Shown here piece after piece: positions 1 to 9,174 of a stretch of DNA of 64,000 nt (its first letter is position 1; each line of letters opens with the position of its first letter). The stretch spans positions 620,001-684,000 of the forward strand of contig NZ_CP036282.1 in NCBI RefSeq assembly GCF_006974105.1. The letters run 5' to 3'. The translations under genes were made by a program, and so were the position numbers. The notes beneath the pieces were generated by a model. It searched no databases. It had not been told where the DNA came from and was given only the letters and a program-made list of their open reading frames with translations. This DNA is from Rhodoferax aquaticus. GTDB taxonomy: Bacteria; Pseudomonadota; Gammaproteobacteria; Burkholderiales; Burkholderiaceae_C.

Positions 1-558
1 CTGACCTGGAAAGACGGCCGGCGCTTGCTCAATGCCAAGTTGCGCTCTGACGCGATTGACCTCCCCAGTTTCTTAGACGCCGTATTTGTCAGCCCACCTG
101 CGCGGGTAGATGGCACGGCGGTTTTCCTGACTGCTGAGGTGGGCACCGTTCCCAATGCCTTGTTGCACAACCTCAAACACAACAAAGTTCTGCACATGAA
201 TAATTTGTTCGTGACCGTGCGCAACCATGAAGTTCCATGGATTGGCTTAGACAAACGACTTGAGATTGATTCCTTAGGCCATGACTGTTGGCAAGTCATC
301 ATCAACTATGGTTTCAAAAACGATCCTGATGTGCCCAAGGCCTTGCAGCAAATCAAGGGTCGGGGCTGTGAGATGGAGGCCATGACGACCAGCTACTTCT
401 TGTCGCGCGACACCGTGGTGCCTACCTTGGGCGCAGGCATGGCACCTTGGCGTGAAAAGCTGTTTGCCCAAATGCACCACAACGCCAGCGGTGCGGCTGA
501 CTTCTTGAACTTGCCAAACAACTCGGTGGTGGAACTGGGCTCCAAAATTGAGATTTAG
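1..558 (+). CDS. kup: Kup-type potassium uptake protein, C-terminal part (5' end outside window)
   Basis: Low-affinity K+/H+ symporter of the Kup/HAK/KT family. Only the cytoplasmic C-terminal part is present; the reading frame is open from base 1, so the start and the transmembrane region lie upstream of the window. The visible part matches the family tail: the [10 protein letters not shown] stretch, the [19 protein letters not shown] stretch and, later, the [12 protein letters not shown] segment are typical of bacterial Kup proteins. The stop (TAG, 556-558) is six bases before the GTG of the next gene, so the two may be co-transcribed. The identification is firm from the C-terminal signature; transport activity cannot be judged from this part. 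Confidence 0.92.
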   Translation: MTWKDGRRLLNAKLRSDAIDLPSFLDAVFVSPPARVDGTAVFLTAEVGTVPNALLHNLKHNKVLHMNNLFVTVRNHEVPWIGLDKRLEIDSLGHDCWQVIINYGFKNDPDVPKALQQIKGRGCEMEAMTTSYFLSRDTVVPTLGAGMAPWREKLFAQMHHNASGAADFLNLPNNSVVELGSKIEI

Positions 559-564
559 CCGCCC

Positions 565-1785
565 GTGCAGTTCTTCAAAGATGTGAGCGTGTCCAGCGCC
601 ACGGCGGGTTTCGTGGCGGTGCTGGTGGGGTTTACCAGCTCGGTGGCTATTGTGTTTCAGGCGGCGCAGGCCTTTGGCGCTACGCCCGCCATCATTGCCT
701 CATGGATGTGGGCTTTGGGGCTGGGCATGGGCTTGTGTAGCTTGCTGCCATCGCTGTGGTGGCGCAAGCCGGTGATGGTGGCGTGGAGTACCCCCGGGGC
801 TGCGGTGCTGGCCACGGCGGGTGCCACTGGCGCTTACACCCTGAACGATGCGGTCGGCGCTTTCATCTTGTGTTCCGCACTCATTACCTTGGTAGGCGTA
901 ACAGGCTGGTTTGAGCGAGCCATGGGCCGTATTCCGGTGGCTCTGGCGTCTGCGCTGTTGGCAGGGGTGTTGGCCCGCTTTGGTTTGTCTGGCTTTTCTG
1001 CCGCCCAGACGGCCTTGCCCTTGGTGGTGGTGATGCTGGTGACTTACCTCGTGGGCAAACGTTTCGCACCGCGCTATGCAGTGCCTGCCACGCTGGTGGT
1101 TGCTATTGCTTTCGTAGCGGCGCGCGCAGGTTTTACGGGCGCAAGCATTGAATTTGGCTTGGCGATGCCCGTGTTTGTAGCGCCTAGCTTTTCATTGGCT
1201 GGCTTTGTGAGCCTGAGCCTGCCTTTGTTCATTGTGACCATGGCCTCGCAAAATCTGCCCGGCGTGGCCGCCATCCAAGCGGCTGGTTTTGGAGACCGGC
1301 GCGCCCAAGGCGGTGAAGCGGGTATTCCTGTGTCCAAAGTGATCACGATCACAGGCGTGGCGGGCTTGGTGTTAGCTCCCTTTGGGGCTTTTGCGCTGAA
1401 CCTGAGTGCCATCACTGCCGCCATTTGCATGGGGCCTGAAGCCCATGCTGATCCGCGCAGGCGTTATACGGCCGCTGTGTCCTGCGGGCTGATTTACGTG
1501 GTGATTGGCATTTTTGGTGCTGCCATTACCGGGGTGCTCACGGCCTTCCCTAAAGAGTTGGTGGCCGCTATTGCCGGCTTGGCCCTGTTGGGCACCATAG
1601 GCTCCGCCTTGCACTCTGCGCTGCACAACCCGGACCACCGCGAAGCTGCGCTTATCACGTTTCTGGTGACCTTGAGTGGTGTGGTCATTGCTGGGGTGGG
1701 CGCAGCCTTTTGGGGTGTGGTGGCAGGCAGCCTTGCGCTATTGGTGCAACACTACGGGTTTCGCTCAACCCCCCCATCCAAATAA
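565..1785 (+). CDS. benE: BenE family (benzoate/H+ symporter-like) membrane transporter
   Basis: A 406-residue, very hydrophobic protein with about 12 predicted membrane spans, the normal size for the BenE family. Characterised members import benzoate with protons, but many family members are uncharacterised, so the substrate is not certain. Family features include the N-terminal SVSSATAGFVAVLVGFTSS segment, the VAWSTPGAAVLAT stretch and the central ASQNLPGVAAIQAAGF stretch. The GTG at 565 is chosen because it follows the kup stop by six bases and begins the conserved N-terminus; no strong Shine-Dalgarno is visible. No benzoate catabolic genes are nearby, so the role in this genome is open. 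Confidence 0.88.
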   Translation: MQFFKDVSVSSATAGFVAVLVGFTSSVAIVFQAAQAFGATPAIIASWMWALGLGMGLCSLLPSLWWRKPVMVAWSTPGAAVLATAGATGAYTLNDAVGAFILCSALITLVGVTGWFERAMGRIPVALASALLAGVLARFGLSGFSAAQTALPLVVVMLVTYLVGKRFAPRYAVPATLVVAIAFVAARAGFTGASIEFGLAMPVFVAPSFSLAGFVSLSLPLFIVTMASQNLPGVAAIQAAGFGDRRAQGGEAGIPVSKVITITGVAGLVLAPFGAFALNLSAITAAICMGPEAHADPRRRYTAAVSCGLIYVVIGIFGAAITGVLTAFPKELVAAIAGLALLGTIGSALHSALHNPDHREAALITFLVTLSGVVIAGVGAAFWGVVAGSLALLVQHYGFRSTPPSK

Positions 1786-1793
1786 AACGCCCT

Positions 1794-2741
1794 ATGAACA
1801 TCTTGTTTGTTGCCGACCCGCTTGAGTCCTTCAAGATCTACAAAGACACCACCTTTGCCATGATGCGTGAGGCACAGCGGCGTGGGCACACGGTGGCGGC
1901 GTGTGAGCCCGCGCACATCGTGTGGGCGCGGGGTGGCAAGGTCCAGGCCACGGTGCGCAGCCTGCGTTTGACCGGCGAGGCGGATGCCTGGTTTGACGTA
2001 GTTGACACTCCCACGCTGGAACTGCACACCTTTGACGCAGTCATCATGCGCAAAGACCCGCCGTTTGACAGCGAGTTTTTCTACGCCACCCATCTGCTGG
2101 AGCAGGCCGAGCGTGAAGGTGCCAAGGTGTTCAACAAGCCCAGGGCCTTGCGGGACCACCCAGAAAAACTGGCCATCATGGAGTTTCCGCAGTTCATAGG
2201 CCCGACCTTGGTCACGCGCGACCCGCAGGCGGTGCGGGCTTTCCATGCGGAACACCGCGACATCATTCTCAAACCGCTGGACGGCATGGGCGGCACCGGC
2301 ATATTCCGCGTGAAAGACGATGGCTTGAATTTGGGCGCGATCATTGAGACGCTGAACCAAGACGGCACGCAGACCCTCATGGTGCAAAAGTTCTTGCCCG
2401 CCATCAGCGAAGGGGACAAGCGGGTGCTGGTGATCGGCGGCAAGCCTGTGCCGTATTGCCTGGCCCGCATCCCGCAAGGTGGTGAGGTGCGCGGCAACCT
2501 AGCGGCCGGCGGCAAAGGCGTGGCACAAGCCATCACTGCTGCCGACCGCGCGATTGCAGAGGCCCTAGGCCCCATATTGGCTGCACGCGGCTTGCTCTTG
2601 GTGGGCCTGGATGTCATTGGGACCCACCTGACCGAGATCAATGTGACCAGCCCTACCTGTTTTCAAGAAATCACCGACCAAACCGGCTTTGACGTGGCCG
2701 CGATGTTCTTGGATGCTTTGGAAGCGGCAACTGCCGCGTAG
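1794..2741 (+). CDS. gshB: Glutathione synthetase
   Basis: ATP-dependent ligase that joins gamma-glutamylcysteine and glycine, the second step of glutathione synthesis in the cytoplasm. 315 residues, the usual length. The N-terminus MNILFVADPLESFKIYKD is the standard GshB start, so the ATG at 1794 is preferred over an upstream in-frame start that would run into benE. The ATP-grasp fold is visible from the KPLDGMGGTGIFRV loop (about residues 156-170) and the C-terminal GLDVIGTHLTEINVTSPT segment, which carries metal-binding residues. It starts eight bases after benE. gshA is not next to it. Confidence 0.96.
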   Translation: MNILFVADPLESFKIYKDTTFAMMREAQRRGHTVAACEPAHIVWARGGKVQATVRSLRLTGEADAWFDVVDTPTLELHTFDAVIMRKDPPFDSEFFYATHLLEQAEREGAKVFNKPRALRDHPEKLAIMEFPQFIGPTLVTRDPQAVRAFHAEHRDIILKPLDGMGGTGIFRVKDDGLNLGAIIETLNQDGTQTLMVQKFLPAISEGDKRVLVIGGKPVPYCLARIPQGGEVRGNLAAGGKGVAQAITAADRAIAEALGPILAARGLLLVGLDVIGTHLTEINVTSPTCFQEITDQTGFDVAAMFLDALEAATAA

Positions 2742-2810
2742 GGAGCGCTTGTCGCTTTAGCGTGGGGCGGGCGAACCCGTTGCATCAGTTCTAAGGCCCA
2801 ATAGGGCCTT

Positions 2811-2857
2811 GCCGCCCATGGATATTGGGTGGGCAGCTATTCAATTGATAGTGACTG
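2811..2857 (+). repeat. Dispersed intergenic repeat, copy
   Basis: 47 bp in the convergent gap between gshB and rfbC. Shares CCCATGGATATTG, then GCAGCTATTCAATTGATAG with the other copies. A short hairpin (2793-2810) lies just before it. Confidence 0.5.
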
Positions 2858-2869
2858 CCGTGCGGTCAC

Positions 2870-3412
2870 CTACCCAAACACCTGCGCAAACGCCGCCCCT
2901 TGCGCATCCTTGGCAGACAGCTTGGGCGACCCCGTCATCTGCGGCCACACGATGCCTACGGTCGGGTCGTTCCAAGCAAGGCAGCGCTCATGCTCTGGGG
3001 CGTAGTAGTCGGTGGTTTTGTACAAAAACTCTGCGTGCTCAGACAGCACCACAAAGCCATGGGCCAAGCCTGGTGGCACCCACATCTGGCACTTGTTGCT
3101 GGCCGACAGAATTTGCCCCACCCATTTGCCAAACGTGGGGGATTGCGGGCGAATGTCGACCGCCACGTCAAACACCTCGCCTGCCGTCACGCGCACCAAC
3201 TTGCCTTGGGGGTTTTGCACCTGGTAGTGCAAGCCGCGCAGCACCCCGTGGGCCGATTTGGAATGGTTGTCTTGCACAAAGGGCAAGTTCACGCCCGTGG
3301 CTTTGGCAAAGTCGCGCTGGTTAAAGCTCTCGTAGAAAAAACCACGCTCATCGCCAAACACGCGCGGCTCGATCACGAGCACATCGGGTATGGCCAATGC
3401 TGTCACTTTCAT
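2870..3412 (-). CDS. rfbC: dTDP-4-dehydrorhamnose 3,5-epimerase
   Basis: Third step of dTDP-L-rhamnose synthesis: double epimerisation at C3 and C5 of dTDP-4-keto-6-deoxyglucose. 180 residues, cupin fold. The signature HSKSAHGVLRGLHYQ includes the catalytic histidine, and the aromatic pair near DYYAPEHERC fits the family. The ATG at 3412 overlaps the rfbA stop in a TGATG arrangement, indicating translational coupling. It is the last gene of the rfbB-D-A-C operon. The downstream region to gshB holds a small hairpin and a repeat copy. Product: nucleotide sugar for O-antigen or other surface glycans. Confidence 0.96.
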   Translation of the reverse strand: MKVTALAIPDVLVIEPRVFGDERGFFYESFNQRDFAKATGVNLPFVQDNHSKSAHGVLRGLHYQVQNPQGKLVRVTAGEVFDVAVDIRPQSPTFGKWVGQILSASNKCQMWVPPGLAHGFVVLSEHAEFLYKTTDYYAPEHERCLAWNDPTVGIVWPQMTGSPKLSAKDAQGAAFAQVFG

Positions 3413-4323
3413 CAATACACCTTGTGTTCTAGGAGGTTGAGCAGGTACTTGCCGTACTGCGATTTGGCCAATGGTTTGGCGAGTGTCTGCAACTGCGCGT
3501 CATCAATCCAGCCATTGCGCCACACGATTTCTTCGGGTGCGGCCACTTTGAGGCCCTGGCGGTTTTCAATGGTGTAGATGAATTGGCTGGCCTCCATCAT
3601 GGATTCATGGGTGCCGGTATCTAGCCAGGCATAGCCGCGGCCCATGGTTTGCACATCCAACTGGTCGAGGTCCAAGTACATGCGGTTGAGGTCGGTAATC
3701 TCTAGCTCACCACGTGCAGAAGGCTTGACCTGCTTGGCCAACTCCACCACTTTGTCGTCGTAAAAGTACAGGCCGGTGACCGCATAGCGTGACTTGGGCT
3801 GCGTGGGTTTTTCTTCCAAGCTGATGGCATGGCCTTTGTCATTGAACTCCACCACGCCGTAACGCTCAGGGTCGTTGACGGCGTAGGCAAACACGGTGGC
3901 ACCTTGGGTTTGCGTGGTGGCGCTCTCTAGCAAGCCTGCAAAGTCATGGCCGTAGAAGATGTTGTCACCCAGCACCAAGGCGCTGGGGGCTCCGTCCAAG
4001 AACTGCTCGCCAATCAAAAAGGCCTGTGCCAGCCCGTCAGGGGACGGCTGCACCGCGTATTCAATGCGCATGCCCCATTGGCTGCCATCGCCCAGCAGCA
4101 ACTCAAAGCGCGGCGTGTCTTGGGGGGTGGAGATGACCAAGACCTCACGGATACCCGCCAAGAGCAGCACGCTCAAGGGGTAGTAAATCATGGGCTTGTC
4201 GTACACGGGCAAGAGCTGCTTGCTCACCGCTTGGGTGGCGGGGTACAGCCGGGTGCCCGAGCCCCCGGCCAAGATGATGCCTTTGCGTGGCTTGCCGCTG
4301 GGGCTGTTGGAGGTGTTGCTCAT
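3412..4323 (-). CDS. rfbA: Glucose-1-phosphate thymidylyltransferase
   Basis: First committed step of dTDP-rhamnose synthesis: glucose-1-phosphate plus dTTP gives dTDP-glucose and pyrophosphate. 303 residues. The nucleotidyltransferase signature [14 protein letters not shown] lies near residues 15-28, followed by the [18 protein letters not shown] segment. [12 protein letters not shown] carries the metal-binding Asp. The ATG at 4323 is two bases past the rfbD stop, and its own stop overlaps rfbC. The N-terminus has a short Ser/Asn-rich extension before the catalytic domain compared with the usual start at KGIILAGG. Confidence 0.97.
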   Translation of the reverse strand: MSNTSNSPSGKPRKGIILAGGSGTRLYPATQAVSKQLLPVYDKPMIYYPLSVLLLAGIREVLVISTPQDTPRFELLLGDGSQWGMRIEYAVQPSPDGLAQAFLIGEQFLDGAPSALVLGDNIFYGHDFAGLLESATTQTQGATVFAYAVNDPERYGVVEFNDKGHAISLEEKPTQPKSRYAVTGLYFYDDKVVELAKQVKPSARGELEITDLNRMYLDLDQLDVQTMGRGYAWLDTGTHESMMEASQFIYTIENRQGLKVAAPEEIVWRNGWIDDAQLQTLAKPLAKSQYGKYLLNLLEHKVY

Positions 4324-4325
4324 AG

Positions 4326-5231
4326 TTACTTCCCTGATATTTCAATCAACATGCGCTTGACCCCGTCTTGCCAGTGCGGCAAGCGCAGTCCAAAGGCGGC
4401 TTGCAGCTTGCTGGTGTCCAGGCGTGAGTTCAAAGGCCGCTGGGCCGGCGTGGGGTAGCTGCTGGTGGGGGTTGGGGCCACTTTGTCTGCTGTAGCTTTC
4501 AGCGGCAGGCCCAGTGCTGCCGCTTGCTCCAGCACAAACTGGGCGTAGCCATGCCATGTGGTCTCACCTGCCGCAATGCAGTGGTACAGCCCAGCCAGTT
4601 CGGCTTGGGTTTGCACACGGCGGATCGCATGGGCGGTGACGTCTGCCAACAGTTCTGCAGAGGTGGGCGCGCCAAACTGGTCGTTGATCACGGTCAGTGC
4701 ATCCCGTTCGCCGGCTAAGCGCAGCATGGTTTTGGCAAAGTTGCCACCCCGCGTGGCGTACACCCAGCTGGTGCGCAAGATCAAATGCTTAGGGGTCAGG
4801 GCGACCGCCTGCTCACCTTCAAGCTTGGTCTGGCCATACACGCTCAAGGGGTCGGTAGGGTCGGCTTCTTTCCACGGGGCGGCGCCGCTGCCGTCGAACA
4901 CATAGTCGGTGCTGTAGTGCACCAGCCATGCTCCTATTTCAGTAGCTGCTTGTGCAAGCGCAGCGGGCGCAAGGGCATTAATCGTGCGTGCCAGCTCGGG
5001 CTCGCTCTGAGCCTTGTCCACTGCCGTGTGTGCGGCGGCGTTGACGATCACATCGGGGCGCACGCTGGCGACTGTACGGGCTAAGCCTTCCAGATCGGTG
5101 AAGTCCCCGCACAGCCCCTGTGGGTTGTGGCTAGCATCAAAATCCAGGGCCACCACCTCGCCCAGCACGCTTAGCGAGCGCTGCAACTCCCAGCCCACTT
5201 GGCCGCCACGGCCGAATAACAGGATCTTCAT
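4326..5231 (-). CDS. rfbD: dTDP-4-dehydrorhamnose reductase
   Basis: Last enzymatic step of dTDP-L-rhamnose synthesis, using NAD(P)H to reduce the 4-keto group. 301 residues, extended SDR fold: [16 protein letters not shown] is the nucleotide-binding loop, [10 protein letters not shown] the conserved central motif, and YGQTKLEGE holds the catalytic Tyr and Lys. The start ATG (5229-5231) sits inside the rfbB stop region with a 4-base ATGA overlap. A 32-base stretch within the gene (about 4930-4961) resembles the end of the dispersed repeat seen elsewhere in the window, but the encoded protein is normal there. Confidence 0.96.
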   Translation of the reverse strand: MKILLFGRGGQVGWELQRSLSVLGEVVALDFDASHNPQGLCGDFTDLEGLARTVASVRPDVIVNAAAHTAVDKAQSEPELARTINALAPAALAQAATEIGAWLVHYSTDYVFDGSGAAPWKEADPTDPLSVYGQTKLEGEQAVALTPKHLILRTSWVYATRGGNFAKTMLRLAGERDALTVINDQFGAPTSAELLADVTAHAIRRVQTQAELAGLYHCIAAGETTWHGYAQFVLEQAAALGLPLKATADKVAPTPTSSYPTPAQRPLNSRLDTSKLQAAFGLRLPHWQDGVKRMLIEISGK

Positions 5232-6328
5232 ACGGCGACCTTGTCGAGGGCCTTGTGTTCGCCGCTGTGCTCGCCATATTGCTTGCCAATCCAGTCACGG
5301 TAACCGCCACTTTGCACGTTGCGCACCCACTCGGGGTTGTCCAAATACCACTGCACGGTTTTACGGATGCCAGTCTCAAAAGTCTCTGCGGGCTTCCAGC
5401 CCAGCTCTTGTTCTAACTTGCGGGCATCAATCGCATAGCGGCGGTCATGGCCTGGGCGGTCGGTCACGTAGGTGATTTGCTCTTGGTAGGGCTTGCCGTC
5501 GGCACGGGGTTTGAGTTCGTCCAGCAGCGCGCACACGGTGTGCACGATCTCGAGGTTGGGTTTTTCATTCCAACCGCCTACGTTGTAGACCTCGCCTACG
5601 GTGCCCGCTTGCAAGACCCGGCGAATGGCGCTGCAGTGGTCTTTGACATAGAGCCAGTCGCGGATTTGCTGGCCGTCTCCGTACACTGGTAGGGGCTTGC
5701 CCGCTTGGGCGTTGACGATCATCAGCGGGATGAGTTTTTCTGGGAAATGGAAGGGGCCGTAGTTGTTGGAGCAGTTGGTGGTGAGTACCGGCAGGCCGTA
5801 GGTGTGGTGGTAGGCACGCACCAAGTGGTCGCTGGCCGCTTTGCTGGCGGAATACGGGCTATTGGGCTCGTAGCGGTGGTGCTCGGTAAAGGCGGGGTCG
5901 TCTTTGGCCAAGGAGCCGTAGACCTCGTCGGTGGAGACGTGCAAGAACCTGAAGGCTTCCTTGCCTGTGGCATCCATCGCACCCCAGTAGCTGCGCACAC
6001 ACTCCAGCAGGTTGAAGGTGCCAACGATGTTGGTGTGAATGAAGTCCGCTGGGCCGTGGATGGAGCGATCTACATGGCTCTCTGCTGCAAAGTTGACGAT
6101 GGCACGCGGCTGGTACTGGGCCAGCAGCTGCGCCACCAAGGCGGCATCGCCAAAGTCACCTTGCACAAAATGGTGGTTTGGGTTGCCTTCTAGCGCGGCT
6201 AGGTTTTGTAAGTTACCTGCGTAGGTGAGTTTGTCGAGGTTGACCACGGGCTCCGTCGAGCCCTCGAACCAGTCCAGCACGAAGTTGCTGCCAATGAATC
6301 CGGCGCCGCCGGTAACGAGGATCGTCAT
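5228..6328 (-). CDS. rfbB: dTDP-glucose 4,6-dehydratase
   Basis: Second step of dTDP-L-rhamnose synthesis: NAD+-dependent conversion of dTDP-glucose to the 4-keto-6-deoxy sugar. 366 residues. [15 protein letters not shown] is the Rossmann loop, [11 protein letters not shown] holds the catalytic acid residues and [12 protein letters not shown] the Tyr-x3-Lys pair. It is the first gene of the operon in the order rfbB-rfbD-rfbA-rfbC, all overlapping or within two bases, so one promoter in 6329-6500 probably drives all four. No glycosyltransferase or O-antigen transport gene follows within the operon. Confidence 0.97.
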   Translation of the reverse strand: MTILVTGGAGFIGSNFVLDWFEGSTEPVVNLDKLTYAGNLQNLAALEGNPNHHFVQGDFGDAALVAQLLAQYQPRAIVNFAAESHVDRSIHGPADFIHTNIVGTFNLLECVRSYWGAMDATGKEAFRFLHVSTDEVYGSLAKDDPAFTEHHRYEPNSPYSASKAASDHLVRAYHHTYGLPVLTTNCSNNYGPFHFPEKLIPLMIVNAQAGKPLPVYGDGQQIRDWLYVKDHCSAIRRVLQAGTVGEVYNVGGWNEKPNLEIVHTVCALLDELKPRADGKPYQEQITYVTDRPGHDRRYAIDARKLEQELGWKPAETFETGIRKTVQWYLDNPEWVRNVQSGGYRDWIGKQYGEHSGEHKALDKVAV

Positions 6329-6446
6329 GCGTGTTTCCCTGAAGGCTGAAGTTGTGGGCCGATTATCTGCTTTACTCTAACGGATGGTGCTTCATAAGCC
6401 CGGGGACTAAATGCAAAAAAACGCCACAAGTTGCACCCGTCATTGC

Positions 6447-6477
6447 GGCTTGCCGAACCTCGTCGGCAAGCCTTTTT
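6447..6477 (+). terminator. Strong hairpin with T-run (intrinsic-terminator-like)
   Basis: Perfect 10-bp stem (6447-6456 with 6463-6472), 6-base loop, then five T on the plus strand. On the plus strand it has the form of an intrinsic terminator. On the minus strand it lies 30 bases after the amidotransferase stop and is followed, after 26 bases, by a T-run (complement of the A-run at about 6415-6421), so it may serve that gene less canonically. It separates the amidotransferase from the rfb promoter region. Confidence 0.6.
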
Positions 6478-6506
6478 GTGCAGGCGGAAAACGGGCCTGC
6501 GTTTGC

Positions 6507-7319
6507 CTAGGCCAGTGCCAATTCTTCGACTCCCGCGCGCACTAACGGGCAGCCGTCTTTGAACACCCGCAATTCACCGGGTGCCATGGCCACCCAGTTT
6601 TCGTTGGTGGTCAAAGGTTCTGTGACCACAATGATCAAGCGGTCTTCGGGGCAATTGAGTTCAGACAAGTCGACCTTGATGTCTTCATCCTTCATATGGA
6701 CTTCGGCAAACGGATGCTGTCTTTGCACATAGTGCAGCTTGGTACTGGCATGCGCCCATAGCGCTTGCCCGTTGGAGAGTAAAAAATTGAAGGTTCCGTG
6801 CTTGGCAATTTGGGGCACCAACTCGGCCAATGTTTTGGTGAGTTCTTCTTCAGAGGGCGCTGCTGCGTGCGATTTGTTGAGCTCTTGGAGTAGCCAGCAA
6901 AATGCGAGTTCGCTGTCTGTGCTGCCGACGGGTTTAAAGCTTCCGTGCAAATGGGGGGCAAATTCTTTCAAATCGCCGTTGTGGGCAAACACCCAGTAGC
7001 GCCCCCACAGCTCCCGCATGAACGGGTGGCAGTTTTCCAATGTGACGGCACCCACGGTGGCTTTGCGTACATGGGCCACCACGTTGTGACTTTTAATGGG
7101 GTAAGTGCGCAGCATTTGCGCAATGGGGGAGGTGGCGGCGCTTTCCTTGTCGACAAAGAAGCGTGCGGCGCGGCCAGGTGCTTGACCTTCGCTTTCGAAA
7201 AAAGCGATACCCCAGCCGTCGGAGTGGTGGTCGGTGCATCCGCCACGCTGAGAAAAACCGGTAAAACTAAGCGTGAGGCTGGCCGGCAAGCGGCTATTCA
7301 TTCCAAGCAATTGGCACAT
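6507..7319 (-). CDS. Class II glutamine amidotransferase (YafJ-like)
   Basis: 270-residue N-terminal-nucleophile hydrolase domain of the GATase type II family, related to E. coli YafJ. Met1 is followed directly by the catalytic Cys (MCQLLGMN), exposed after methionine removal. Further family marks are the DHHSDGWGIAFFE stretch, the VVAHVRKATVGAV stretch, the FAHNGDL motif that binds glutamine, and GSTDSELAF. No synthetase domain is attached, so the enzyme either works as a free glutaminase or serves an unknown partner. It starts 23 bases after the tautomerase gene stop and is probably in an operon with it. Confidence 0.9.
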   Translation of the reverse strand: MCQLLGMNSRLPASLTLSFTGFSQRGGCTDHHSDGWGIAFFESEGQAPGRAARFFVDKESAATSPIAQMLRTYPIKSHNVVAHVRKATVGAVTLENCHPFMRELWGRYWVFAHNGDLKEFAPHLHGSFKPVGSTDSELAFCWLLQELNKSHAAAPSEEELTKTLAELVPQIAKHGTFNFLLSNGQALWAHASTKLHYVQRQHPFAEVHMKDEDIKVDLSELNCPEDRLIIVVTEPLTTNENWVAMAPGELRVFKDGCPLVRAGVEELALA

Positions 7320-7342
7320 GGTGGGTTACTCCAGAGTGTGGG

Positions 7343-7534
7343 TCACTGTCGGGGCTCTGACCACAGCTTGCCGCCGGTTGCCCAGTTGTGGCGCTGAACG
7401 TCGGTGAACACGATATCGACCGATCCAGGCGATACCCCCAAGACTTCTACGCTGACGCGGGTGATTTCTTCGACCAGTTTCTTCTTTTGCTCGAGCGTGC
7501 GGCCTTCAAGCAGTTCAATGTGGTAGGTGGGCAT
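7343..7534 (-). CDS. 4-oxalocrotonate tautomerase family protein
   Basis: 63-residue protein of the small tautomerase superfamily, which uses an N-terminal proline as general base. The start ATG (7532-7534) gives MPTYHIELLEGRT, so Pro becomes residue 1 after methionine removal, and an Arg at mature position 11 matches the family. The C-terminal HNWATGGKLWS region is also typical. An upstream in-frame start would add 40 residues and bury the catalytic proline, so it was rejected. The true substrate is unknown; no meta-cleavage pathway genes are nearby. Confidence 0.9.
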   Translation of the reverse strand: MPTYHIELLEGRTLEQKKKLVEEITRVSVEVLGVSPGSVDIVFTDVQRHNWATGGKLWSEPRQ

Positions 7535-7655
7535 GGGCTTCCTGTGGGGTGGCCTGGCAGCTCCGCCTAAAGCTGTCAGGGCGTGCAGTGAGGTGAATAG
7601 GGGCAATACCGAGCAGTTTAGACTGCGGGCTTCGTATTTTTTCACAAACACCACC

Positions 7656-9170
7656 TTGCTTTCTTTTTTTCATCGTTTTGACATCAATTGGCGCTTAGCT
7701 GTGCTGCTGGTTGTGGTGTCAATCGTTCACTTTTCGGTGGGGGCTGTGCTTGGCCTGTCAGTGGATGAGGCGCATTATTTGTTGTATGCGGCCCATCCGG
7801 CGCTGAGTTATTTTGACCACCCTCCTATGGTGGGATGGGTCCAGATTCCGCTTGTGGCGCTCAACGCGCCAGAGGCCGTACTTCGATTGGTCCCGCAGGC
7901 TTTGTGGCTCGCCAGTGCGGTGTTGGTCTACCGCATCACGGTGCGCTTGTCGGGCGATGCTGCAAGGGCCGCGCAAGCAGCAGTGTGGGCGACCCTAGCC
8001 TTTGCCGCTGCCCCGCTGTTGCATGTGTTGGGAATTGGCTTGTTACCTGACACATTGCTGGTGTTTTGGAGTCTGGCCATTGCAGCACAAACTTTGCGAC
8101 TCATGGAGACATCGGTTGCGCAGCGTGCCGGGCCATGGCTGCTCATGGGCTTGCTGTTGGGATTGGCGGGCTTGAGCAAGTACACCGCGATTCTCCCGGC
8201 GGCGGCTATGGGGGTGTGTATGTTGCTGGCGCACGGTTGGGCCGTGCTGCGCAACAAATACCTGTGGGTAGCAGCGGTACTTGCGCTCGCGCTTGTTTCG
8301 CCAGTCCTGGTGTGGAATGCACAGAACCAATGGGTTTCCTTTCATTACCAAGCACAGCATGGCGCAGGTGGTGCCTGGTCAGGCGTGCACGTCTTGCGGT
8401 TTTTGGGCTTGCAGGTGTTGGCGTTTGGCCCTTTGCTGTGGTGGGGAGCTTGGGGCGTGCACGCGGTGGCGCGAGGCCAGCGGTGCTTGCTCGCCTTTTT
8501 TGTGATTCCCTTTGCCGTGTTTGCATGGATGTCTGGCGGCGGCAGCAGTCTGCCGCACTGGACAGCTCCAGCCTGGGCCGTGTTGGCTCCCTTTGCGGGT
8601 ATAGCCTTGGCTCGGAGTGTGCAATCCCGCGGGCGATGGGTCGTGGGGGCCCTTCTTGCCTTGCAATTGGCAGCGTGTGCAGCGCTGCTCGGACTGATGG
8701 CCAGCGCGGGGCAACCCTGGGCGGGCAGCCAACAGCGTTATTCCGCGGCTCCTACCAACCCGTTTGCCGACCTGCATGGCTGGAGTGAAGCGGGGCAAAA
8801 AGCAAGCACCTTGGCGGCGCAACGCGGACTGACATCGGTTGCCGTGCAGAACTGGACCTTGGCAAGCCGCTTGGGCTGGTACGTACGTCCTTTGCCGGTG
8901 TACGCGCTGGATGACCGCTTTGACCAGTTCGATCTCTGGGCCGGTGATTTGCCAGCAGGGGGCAACACCTTGTTGGTGGATTGGTCCCAGATGGCCTACA
9001 CCGTGCCACTGGCACCCCATGGTTTTGCGAGCTGCACTTGGTTGGACACGCTGCCCATTGAGCGCTTGAGCGCAAGCTTGTCTCGCTTTGACTTCTACGA
9101 CTGCCGAGCTTGGTCTGGCAAGCCAGCACCCCAGCTGAAGATAGATGCTGGTGCCACCTACCCAGGATGA
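7656..9170 (+). CDS. GT39-type (ArnT/PMT-like) membrane glycosyltransferase
   Basis: About 504 residues, many membrane spans. The N-terminal region carries the family motif LSVDEAHYLLYA (acidic residue in the first periplasmic loop) followed by SYFDHPPMVGW, as in ArnT and related undecaprenyl-phosphate-sugar transferases. It probably moves a sugar from a polyprenyl phosphate carrier onto lipid A or another envelope acceptor. The start is uncertain: TTG at 7656 is placed just before the first membrane span, but a longer version from 7527 would overlap the divergent tautomerase gene, and internal starts are possible. A PAP2 phosphatase follows four bases after the stop, which supports a lipid-linked role. 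Confidence 0.82.
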   Translation: MLSFFHRFDINWRLAVLLVVVSIVHFSVGAVLGLSVDEAHYLLYAAHPALSYFDHPPMVGWVQIPLVALNAPEAVLRLVPQALWLASAVLVYRITVRLSGDAARAAQAAVWATLAFAAAPLLHVLGIGLLPDTLLVFWSLAIAAQTLRLMETSVAQRAGPWLLMGLLLGLAGLSKYTAILPAAAMGVCMLLAHGWAVLRNKYLWVAAVLALALVSPVLVWNAQNQWVSFHYQAQHGAGGAWSGVHVLRFLGLQVLAFGPLLWWGAWGVHAVARGQRCLLAFFVIPFAVFAWMSGGGSSLPHWTAPAWAVLAPFAGIALARSVQSRGRWVVGALLALQLAACAALLGLMASAGQPWAGSQQRYSAAPTNPFADLHGWSEAGQKASTLAAQRGLTSVAVQNWTLASRLGWYVRPLPVYALDDRFDQFDLWAGDLPAGGNTLLVDWSQMAYTVPLAPHGFASCTWLDTLPIERLSASLSRFDFYDCRAWSGKPAPQLKIDAGATYPG

Positions 9171-9174
9171 ACTG

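Noticed and set aside
2793..2810. Hairpin with 7-bp stem between gshB and rfbC
   Set aside because: Perfect stem but no T-run on either strand, so not called as an intrinsic terminator.
4930..4961. Dispersed-repeat-like 32 bases inside rfbD
   Set aside because: It resembles the repeat end on the minus strand, but the RfbD protein is uninterrupted and normal at this place, so convergence or chance is enough.
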